Assembly: GCA_021847625.1 (NCBI GenBank)
Contig: JAJZQK010000237.1
Coordinates: forward strand, 1-6,071
Direction: 5' to 3'
Source: Chloroflexota bacterium
Lineage (GTDB): Bacteria > Chloroflexota > FW602-bin22 > JAMCYS01
DNA: 6,071 bases
How positions within the stretch are numbered: the stretch's first letter is position 1; the number at the start of each line of letters is the position of its first letter. Made by a program: the position numbers and the translations under genes. Below the pieces are notes generated by a model. That model was not told the DNA's origin. It saw only the letters and a list, made by a program, of their open reading frames with translations, and made no database searches. Positions 1 through 4,490 of this stretch are shown one piece after another.

Positions 1-487
1 GGAGCACCCGCACCTGGGCCTGGGGGTACAGCAGCAGATAGCCGCCCAGCACGCCGGCAATGGCGCCGCTGGCCCCGATTATGGGGGCGGTAGAGGTGGG
101 GAAGACGGCGACGTAAGCGAGCGATGCCAGTATGCCGGTCGTGAAGTAGAGGAAGACGAAGGTGGCGTGCCCCAGCGCCGACTCCACGTTATCCCCAAAG
201 ACCCATAAGAAGAGCATGTTGCCGAACAGGTGTAGCAAGCCCCCGTGGATGAAGAGCGAGGTAATAAGCGTCAGCTGAGCAGGTATGCCTCCCGGTTGGG
301 ATGCCGCCCCCAGCCCGGTCAGCCTGGCCGGTACGAGGCCGTACGTCTGGACGAACGTCTCGACCTGTTGGGGGCCCAGGATCAGCATATACAGGAATAC
401 CGCTATGTTGGTTGCCAGTAAGGCGAACACGGCGACCGGCGCCCGCTGCGCCTCTCTGCTCAGTGTCCGATCCTCGAACGGTATCAT
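1..487 (-). CDS. Rhomboid family intramembrane serine protease (N-terminal part)
   Basis: Reverse-strand reading from ATG at 487-485 gives 162 codons open to the left edge, so the gene is cut by the window. Rhomboids are polytopic inner-membrane proteases that cleave transmembrane helices of substrate proteins. Seen: a short cytosolic N-terminus (MIPFEDR, typical of one bacterial rhomboid subgroup); a first hydrophobic helix at about residues 17-37; then a segment with His81, His86 and Asn90 in H-x4-H-x3-N spacing, which matches the GlpG residues H145, H150 and N154; hydrophobic helices at about 108-129; and GASGAIAGVLG at 138-148 with Ser140 as the predicted nucleophile. The partner catalytic His lies in a later helix outside the window. 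The start is chosen by the family-typical N-terminus; an AAAGGGG run lies 12 bases upstream (500-506). An in-frame GTG at 511 is a weaker alternative. It diverges from the regulator at 807. Its substrate cannot be told. Confidence 0.93.
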   Translation of the reverse strand, partial: MIPFEDRTLSREAQRAPVAVFALLATNIAVFLYMLILGPQQVETFVQTYGLVPARLTGLGAASQPGGIPAQLTLITSLFIHGGLLHLFGNMLFLWVFGDNVESALGHATFVFLYFTTGILASLAYVAVFPTSTAPIIGASGAIAGVLGGYLLLYPQAQVRVL

Positions 488-666
488 CTGCTCTGCTTGC
501 CCCTTTCTCACTGGCGTGATGACCCTAAGGGCCCCGGGTGTGACCTTCGGGCCCTCCCGCACACGTTCGCACGATTCATACCAAGTCCCCTGCACGGGCA
601 GGCCAACAAGCGGCGCTGGGCGTAACCAGACAAGCAGAGACTCGATTAGAAGTTAATGTCAAAACA

Positions 667-682
667 TAAAGTAGTTACTTTA
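667..682. promoter_or_regulatory. Candidate operator, 7+2+7 inverted repeat
   Basis: TAAAGTA (667-673) and TACTTTA (676-682) are exact reverse complements separated by GT. The repeat overlaps the first four bases of the predicted -35 box (679-684) of the downstream regulator gene. A dimeric winged-helix repressor bound here would block polymerase, so autoregulation by the product of 807-1433 is the simplest reading. Sequence and position are observed; the bound protein is inferred. Confidence 0.55.
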
Positions 683-707
683 CAAGAGGTACTCGACTTG
701 CTACAAT
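679..707 (+). promoter_or_regulatory. Sigma-70-type promoter for the SufR-like regulator
   Basis: TTTACA at 679-684 (5 of 6 matches to the -35 consensus) and TACAAT at 702-707 (5 of 6 to the -10 consensus) are 17 bases apart, in the only AT-rich stretch of this region. Transcription would begin near 714, giving a leader of about 93 bases before the ATG at 807. Confidence 0.68.
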
Positions 708-741
708 GAAGGGAAAGCGCCGTGTCGATGCCCATTGGATC

Positions 742-762
742 CGGCGGCGAGGGTTGCCGCCG
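742..762 (+). promoter_or_regulatory. GC-rich leader hairpin before the regulator gene
   Basis: CGGCGGC (742-748) pairs perfectly with GCCGCCG (756-762) around a 7-base loop, inside the predicted 5' leader. No T-run follows, so it does not look like an intrinsic terminator. It may stabilise the transcript or be incidental in GC-rich DNA. Confidence 0.4.
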
Positions 763-806
763 AGGGCCACAAGCGACACTCGTGTGAGATAAGAGAGGAT
801 AGGTCA

Positions 807-1433
807 ATGCAGGCTACACGGCGGGAGATCGTCGACATTCTGAAGCGACGGGCGGGGGCCACCGTGGACGATCTGGCCAAGACGCTTGGCCTCAGCCCCA
901 TGTGCATCCGCCAGCACCTGGCGTTGCTCGAACGAGATGGGCTTGTATCCCCGCGCGAGGTGCGTCGGCGCACGGGTCGGCCGCATTACTTCTACACTTT
1001 GACCGAGAGGGCTGACGAACTGTTCCCGAAGGCCTACGACAGATTGGCCGGTGGTCTGATCGGCTATCTGAAGACCACGGAAGGGCCGGAACGGGTGAGC
1101 GCATTGCTTGGGGCGCTCGGCGATCACCTGGGTGAGGAGTACGCGCAGAGCCTGGGCGACAGGCCCTTCGAGGAGCGCCTGTCGGCGATGGTTTCGGCCT
1201 TGGGCGAGGGCTCGCACCTCGGCGAGTGGGAGAAGGTGAACGGCACCTATGTGCTGCGCGAGTACGATTGCCCGTTCTCCCGCGTTTCCAGCCGGTATCC
1301 CGAGGTGTGCGACCTCCACGCCCAGATGCTGGTGCGAGCCCTCAACGTCGAGACCCAGCGCGAGACGAACATGGCGCGCGGGGACGCCTGCTGCACGTAT
1401 CTTCTCCGTCCGAAGGCGGTCGGCTCCGCCTAA
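807..1433 (+). CDS. SufR/ArsR-type winged-helix transcriptional regulator with C-terminal cysteines
   Basis: A 208-residue protein. Residues about 4-65 form a winged helix-turn-helix: REIVDILKRRAGATVDDLAKTLGLS leads into a recognition helix with the typical RQHLALLERDGLV (35-47), then a wing with RRRTGRPHYFYTLTERA. The C-terminal half carries Cys155, Cys168 and the pair Cys195-Cys196 in a DCPF...VCDLHAQML...GDACC arrangement, as in the SufR-like group of COG2345, where such cysteines bind an Fe-S cluster that controls DNA binding. Cys155 to Cys168 has the x12 spacing of SufR; one further SufR cysteine seems absent. It should act in the cytosol as a cluster- or redox-sensing regulator. No suf genes are in view, so its targets are unknown; autoregulation through 667-682 is plausible. 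ATG 807 is preferred over an in-frame TTG at 735: it has a GAGAGGAT ribosome site (793-800) and starts where the family does. SufR-like is a class-level call, so no gene symbol is given. Confidence 0.85.
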   Translation: MQATRREIVDILKRRAGATVDDLAKTLGLSPMCIRQHLALLERDGLVSPREVRRRTGRPHYFYTLTERADELFPKAYDRLAGGLIGYLKTTEGPERVSALLGALGDHLGEEYAQSLGDRPFEERLSAMVSALGEGSHLGEWEKVNGTYVLREYDCPFSRVSSRYPEVCDLHAQMLVRALNVETQRETNMARGDACCTYLLRPKAVGSA

Positions 1434-1626
1434 CCTGGCCAGTACCACCTTCCGCGGCAGAGACGCCGGGTTGACGGTACGTCTTCCGCCTCCTTCTGCC
1501 TACCAAATGCCATGGCTTCGGCCTCCTTGCCGGGAGGCCGTTTGCCCGCGTTTGCCCTGCTAACTGGTCGACAGGTCCGCCCACTTGCTCGGTTCCTCGA
1601 CTTGGTCCGGGTTGCAGCCCCTTGGC
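1434..1626. other. Intergenic stretch, regulator to dehydrogenase (left part)
   Basis: The gap between the two genes is 306 bases (1434-1739). This left part holds a terminator-like hairpin (1519-1543) and a GCCATGGC palindrome (1509-1516) just before it. I see no coding sequence with a ribosome site or recognisable product. The rest of the gap is taken up by the promoter and leader of the dehydrogenase gene. Confidence 0.6.
1519..1543 (+). terminator. Terminator-like hairpin after the regulator gene
   Basis: CGGCCTCC (1519-1526) and GGAGGCCG (1533-1540) form a perfect 8-bp GC-rich stem with loop TTGCCG, followed directly by TTT and a T-containing tail. It lies 85 bases past the regulator stop codon and upstream of the next promoter. 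The T-run is short, so efficiency is uncertain. Confidence 0.5.
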
Positions 1627-1656
1627 TTGACACCTCTCGGAGCACGGTGCTATATT
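1627..1656 (+). promoter_or_regulatory. Strong sigma-70-type promoter for the dehydrogenase gene
   Basis: A perfect TTGACA (1627-1632) is followed after 18 bases by TATATT (1651-1656); reading the -10 as CTATAT gives a 17-base spacer. Transcription should begin near 1662-1664, about 77 bases before the ATG at 1740. This is the best -35/-10 pair in the window. Confidence 0.75.
1641..1651. promoter_or_regulatory. Candidate operator in the promoter spacer
   Basis: AGCAC (1641-1645) and GTGCT (1647-1651) are exact reverse complements around one G. The repeat sits between the -35 and -10 boxes of the promoter at 1627-1656 and overlaps the first -10 base, which is a position used by repressors and by spacer-distorting activators. 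It is short, so chance remains possible. Confidence 0.35.
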
Positions 1657-1666
1657 CGGCTCGGCT

Positions 1667-1702
1667 GCCTATCGCTCTGGCCGAAGGGTGGATGCGATAG
1701 GC
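1667..1702 (+). promoter_or_regulatory. Leader hairpin of the dehydrogenase transcript
   Basis: GCCTATCGC (1667-1675) is the exact reverse complement of GCGATAGGC (1694-1702). The 18-base interval can extend the stem by a few more pairs past one bulged T. With transcription starting near 1662 the hairpin would stand almost at the 5' end of the mRNA, about 19 bases before the GAGGAGAG ribosome site (1721-1728). It could protect the 5' end, act as a regulatory structure, or as DNA be an operator. Confidence 0.5.
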
Positions 1703-1739
1703 TGTTGGTATTTGAAACGTGAGGAGAGTGCAAGCCTAG

Positions 1740-2804
1740 ATGGCACAGACAGAGGCAGTCAAGAACTATCCCGTCGAGACTCTACGGGATTTCACATTCA
1801 ACGTCTTCCGCGCGTTGGACGTGCCCGAGGGCGACGCCCATATCGTGGCGAATTCGTTGCTCGAGGCCAACCTGCGCGGCGTCGATACCCACGGCATCAC
1901 CCGGCTGCTCGGCATATACGTTAAGCGTCTGCAGGCCGGCATCGTCAACAAGGACGGCCAGGTCGAGGTCGAGCAGGAGGGTCCCTCGACGCTGCTCGTG
2001 AACGGACGCAACTGCTTGGGGGCGGTCGTCGCCCAGAAGACCATGCAACTCTGCTTGGCGAAGGCAGAACAGTCCGGCGCCTGCTGGGCCGGGATACACA
2101 ACAGCAACCACTGCGGCGCCCTGGCCTACTGGTCCATGCAGGCCGTCGAGCGCGACATGATCGGCCTGGCCTTCACCAACGGTCCGGCCAGCATGGCGCC
2201 CTGGGGCGGTGCCGAGGCTTACCTGTCGACCAACCCCGTCTCCTTCGCCATCCCGGCGGGAGAGGAACCGCCAATCGTGCTGGACATGGCGACCAGCGCC
2301 GTCTCGCGCGGGCGCATCATCCTGGCGGCGAGCCGCGGCGAGAAGATACCCTTGGGCTGGGCTGTCGATAGGGATGGCAAGCCGACGGAGGATGCCGCCG
2401 AGGGAGTCAAGGGGTTCGTGATGCCGATGGCCGGCTACAAGGGCTACGGCCTATCGTTGCTGGTCGACATCCTGTGCGGCACGCTGACGGGCGCTGCCTT
2501 TGGCCCGCACGTCGGCAGCCTCTACGAGGAGTTCAGTCGCGGGCAGGACGTCGGGACGATGTTCGGCGCGTTCCAGGTCTCTCGCTTTATGCCGGCAGAG
2601 CGGTTCAAGGCGCGGGTGGACCAGGAGATTTGCGAGATCAAGAGCTGCCGCCTGGCCGAGGGGAGCGAGCGCATCTACCTGCCGGGCGAGATCGAGTTCG
2701 AGAAGAAGCAGACCCGGCTGCGCGAGGGTATCCCTTTGGATTTAGTGCGGATGGCCGAGTTCTCGGATATCGGCAAGGAGCTCGGGGTTCCGTTCTCCGT
2801 GTAG
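1740..2804 (+). CDS. Malate/L-lactate dehydrogenase family (Ldh_2) oxidoreductase
   Basis: A 354-residue cytosolic enzyme of the Ldh_2 family (PF02615, COG2055), which reduces 2-oxoacids or oxidises 2-hydroxyacids with NAD(P) using a fold unlike classical malate dehydrogenase. Family marks in order: ANLRGVDTHGITRL with conserved His51; NSNHCGALAYW at 121-131 with His124, matching the GHSG histidine of E. coli AllD; PWGGAEAYLSTNPVSFAIP at 154-172; DMATSAVSRGRI at 182-193; and GYKGYGLSLLVDILCGTLTGA at 232-252. Length is normal for the family and no break is seen. Members act on malate, L-lactate, sulfolactate, ureidoglycolate, diketogulonate or cyclic imino acids; the sequence alone does not choose between them. 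ATG 1740 follows a GAGGAGAG ribosome site by 11 bases, and TAG at 1737-1739 stands directly before it in frame. The gene is flanked by its own promoter and terminator, so it appears monocistronic. Confidence 0.92.
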   Translation: MAQTEAVKNYPVETLRDFTFNVFRALDVPEGDAHIVANSLLEANLRGVDTHGITRLLGIYVKRLQAGIVNKDGQVEVEQEGPSTLLVNGRNCLGAVVAQKTMQLCLAKAEQSGACWAGIHNSNHCGALAYWSMQAVERDMIGLAFTNGPASMAPWGGAEAYLSTNPVSFAIPAGEEPPIVLDMATSAVSRGRIILAASRGEKIPLGWAVDRDGKPTEDAAEGVKGFVMPMAGYKGYGLSLLVDILCGTLTGAAFGPHVGSLYEEFSRGQDVGTMFGAFQVSRFMPAERFKARVDQEICEIKSCRLAEGSERIYLPGEIEFEKKQTRLREGIPLDLVRMAEFSDIGKELGVPFSV

Positions 2805-2877
2805 GCAGCGTCTGGGCGGGCAACCCCGGGCGGGCCCACATGGAGCTCGGGGCAACGCCAACCACTAGGCGACCGTG

Positions 2878-2930
2878 GCGTCACTCGTCGAACAGCCGCT
2901 GGTCCGGCTGTCGACAGTGACGCTCGTTTT
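2878..2930 (+). terminator. Long bulged intrinsic terminator after the dehydrogenase gene
   Basis: The left arm 2878-2898 pairs with the right arm 2905-2923 as three perfect blocks of 8, 5 and 6 bp (19 bp in all), with single bulged bases at C2886 and A2892 and a CTGGTC loop (2899-2904). TTTT follows at 2927-2930, three bases after the stem. It lies 73 bases past the TAG at 2802-2804. The right arm contains the perfect palindrome CTGTCGACAG (2908-2917). Confidence 0.72.
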
Positions 2931-2940
2931 CGTCTAAAAT
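2911..2940 (+). promoter_or_regulatory. nadE: Promoter for the nadE-HAD-selA operon
   Basis: TCGACA (2911-2916, 5 of 6 to the -35 consensus) and TAAAAT (2935-2940, 5 of 6 to the -10 consensus) are 18 bases apart. Transcription would begin near 2947, giving a leader of about 75 bases. The -35 box is inside the right arm of the upstream terminator. The -10 is good; the -35 assignment is less certain. Confidence 0.58.
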
Positions 2941-2941
2941 G

Positions 2942-2994
2942 GTTAGCACAGACGGGCAGGCTCTCGGCAAGTTTGCCGCAGAGCGCCGTTAGCA
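2942..2994 (+). promoter_or_regulatory. nadE leader hairpin flanked by GTTAGCA direct repeats
   Basis: GCTCT-CGGCA (2960-2969) pairs with TGCCG-c-AGAGC (2974-2984) across an AGTT loop, giving 10 bp with one bulged C at 2979. The heptamer GTTAGCA occurs at 2942-2948 and again at 2988-2994, on either side of the hairpin. No T-run follows the stem, so it is not an obvious attenuator. It does not match an NAD-sensing riboswitch that I recognise. Confidence 0.42.
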
Positions 2995-3021
2995 TATAGA
3001 CAATGGATTCGGGGGGTCTTA

Positions 3022-3777
3022 GTGGAGAAGCTCCGTCAGCGATTAGTGAATTGGATAGCCGATAGGGTGCGGGAAAGCGGAGCGGAGGGGACGGTCGTCG
3101 GACTGAGCGGCGGCGTGGACTCCGCGGTCGTGGCCGCGCTGTGCCGGCAAGCGGTGGGGGACCGATGCCTGGCGTTGATCATGCCAATCGCCAGCCTGCC
3201 CGAGGATATCGAACATGCGCGCCTTGTGGCCGGACATTTCGGCATCGAGGCGCGGGTGCTGCCGCTAGAGGGTGCCTATGGCGCTCTCCTGGACGATCTG
3301 TGTGCCGGCCTGGCCAGGCCCGAGGCGAGGCCCCTGGCGCGGGCCAACCTGAAGCCGCGCCTGCGGATGGTGGCACTGTACTACTGCGCCAATGCGCTGA
3401 ATTACCTGGTGGTGGGCACGAGCAACCGCTCGGAGCTGGCGATGGGCTACTTCACCAAGTTCGGCGACGGCGCTGCCGACATCCTTCCCATCGCCGGGTT
3501 GGTCAAGAGCCAGGTGTGCGAGCTGGCTGTGTACCTGGGGGTGCCTCAGCCGATTATCGACAAGCCCCCCTCGGCGGGGCTGTGGGTGGGCCAGACCGAC
3601 GAGGCGGAGATGGGCTTGACCTACGCCGAGATCGACAGGTACCTCCTCCACGGCGAGGCCGACCCGGGTGTTGCTTGCAAGATAGAGGGGCGCATCGCCC
3701 GGAGCCAGCATAAGCTGCAGAGACCGCCCATCGCTCCCGTGGAGGACCTGCTCCGGCGGAATTCGGCAAGACGGTAG
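3022..3777 (+). CDS. nadE: NH3-dependent NAD+ synthetase
   Basis: A 251-residue cytosolic enzyme that makes NAD+ from deamido-NAD+, ATP and ammonia, the last step of NAD biosynthesis. Seen: the ATP pyrophosphatase P-loop SGGVDS at 29-34; GTSNRSE at 132-138; YFTKFGDGAADILP at 143-156; KPPSAGLWVGQTDE at 181-194; and a C-terminal HK pair at 230-231. All the family's signature blocks are intact. There is no glutaminase (nitrilase) domain, so ammonia must come from solution or from a separate amidotransferase. Length is usual for the single-domain form. The start is GTG 3022, with a G-rich ribosome site at 3011-3016; the nearby ATG at 3003 is in another frame. It leads an operon with the HAD gene (8 bases on) and selA, behind the promoter at 2911-2940. 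Confidence 0.95.
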   Translation: MEKLRQRLVNWIADRVRESGAEGTVVGLSGGVDSAVVAALCRQAVGDRCLALIMPIASLPEDIEHARLVAGHFGIEARVLPLEGAYGALLDDLCAGLARPEARPLARANLKPRLRMVALYYCANALNYLVVGTSNRSELAMGYFTKFGDGAADILPIAGLVKSQVCELAVYLGVPQPIIDKPPSAGLWVGQTDEAEMGLTYAEIDRYLLHGEADPGVACKIEGRIARSQHKLQRPPIAPVEDLLRRNSARR

Positions 3778-3785
3778 GCTGATCG

Positions 3786-4487
3786 TTGATAAGAGCCATC
3801 CTCTTCGATTTCTACGATACGCTCGTGTACCGGGACGAGGACGTCAGCCGGCAGGCTCGGCTGGACATTGCCCGTCTCCTCGGCGTGGACATCGACCGTC
3901 TGAACGCGCTCTGGCGGCGCCATCGCGACGAGCGCATGTTAGGACTGATCCCGACGATGGCGGAGTACCTCGCCATCGCGGCCCGCGAGCTGGAGATCGA
4001 GGTGTCGCCGGCGACCGTGGCCGAGGCCGTGCGCATAGACAGGGATAGCCAGCGCCAGTCGGTCCATGCCTACGCGAACACCCGGCGCGTGCTGGAAACG
4101 CTGCGGCGGATGTGGTTCAAGCTGGGGCTGCTCAGCAACTCGTCGGATTCGGCCCAGGAACCGCTCATCTGGCTGCAGCTCAAGTCCTGCTTCGACACTC
4201 TCGTGCTGTCGCACGAGGTAGGCATCCTCAAGCCTGATCCGCGGATCTATCGGCTGGCAGCCGAGAGGTTGGCGGTGGCGCCCGAGGAGTGCGCTTTTGT
4301 GGCCGATGGGGGGTTCGGGGAGTTGGACGCCGCCCACGAACTCGGCATGCTCGCGGTGAAGTTGGAGCAGGAACGGCAGAGCAAGGATTGGGGCAGCAGC
4401 GTCCACTACGACGTTCTGCTCGGAGATATCGGCGAGCTCATCCCCATCGCGGAGGCCTGGCGGTCCTCGCCAGAGACTGGAGGGTAG
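3786..4487 (+). CDS. HAD superfamily hydrolase with a DxYDT motif
   Basis: A 233-residue cytosolic protein with the four HAD motifs. Motif I is FDFYDTLV with nucleophile Asp8; motif II is LLSNSSDS with Ser117; motif III is Lys149 in ILKPDPRIY; motif IV is FVADGGFGELDAA with Asp174 and Glu179. Residues about 15-95 form a helical cap of the C1 type, as in haloacid dehalogenase and phosphoglycolate phosphatase relatives. The residue two after the nucleophile is Tyr10, where phosphatases have the general acid/base Asp; Tyr there is found in 2-haloacid dehalogenases and in many uncharacterised members. The substrate is unknown. The start is TTG 3786: an in-frame TGA at 3780-3782 rules out a longer form, and the next codons give the IRAILFD strand expected at a HAD N-terminus. 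The ribosome site is weak (TAGG overlapping the nadE stop), suggesting translation coupled to nadE. The gene lies 8 bases after nadE and 3 bases before selA. Confidence 0.88.
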   Translation: MIRAILFDFYDTLVYRDEDVSRQARLDIARLLGVDIDRLNALWRRHRDERMLGLIPTMAEYLAIAARELEIEVSPATVAEAVRIDRDSQRQSVHAYANTRRVLETLRRMWFKLGLLSNSSDSAQEPLIWLQLKSCFDTLVLSHEVGILKPDPRIYRLAAERLAVAPEECAFVADGGFGELDAAHELGMLAVKLEQERQSKDWGSSVHYDVLLGDIGELIPIAEAWRSSPETGG

Positions 4488-4490
4488 GCC

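Larger units (their letters stand above)
488..806. other. Divergent intergenic region, rhomboid / regulator
   Basis: This stretch of 319 bases separates the two divergent start codons. The right half is AT-rich at about 640-715 and holds the plus-strand promoter and palindrome listed separately. Toward the rhomboid gene there is an isolated TTGACA on the minus strand (complement of 657-662), but no good -10 hexamer at 16-18 bases, so its promoter is not identified. An inverted repeat AGGGCCC (528-534) / GGGCCCT (549-555) lies in what would be the rhomboid leader. No convincing coding sequence is seen here. Confidence 0.7.

Noticed and set aside
285..656. Plus-strand open frame of 123 codons
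   Set aside because: It lies mostly antisense to the rhomboid gene, whose catalytic motifs are clear, and has low-complexity composition.
735..806. 24-residue N-terminal extension of the regulator from TTG 735
   Set aside because: The extra residues do not belong to the family, have a poor ribosome site and include the leader hairpin; ATG 807 has a proper ribosome site.
804..1448. Minus-strand open frame of 214 codons opposite the regulator
   Set aside because: The plus-strand reading has an obvious winged-helix domain and ribosome site; the antisense frame has no recognisable domain.
2474..2920. Plus-strand open frame of 148 codons in the second half of the dehydrogenase gene
   Set aside because: It overlaps the conserved GYKGYG region of the dehydrogenase in another frame and then reads through the terminator.
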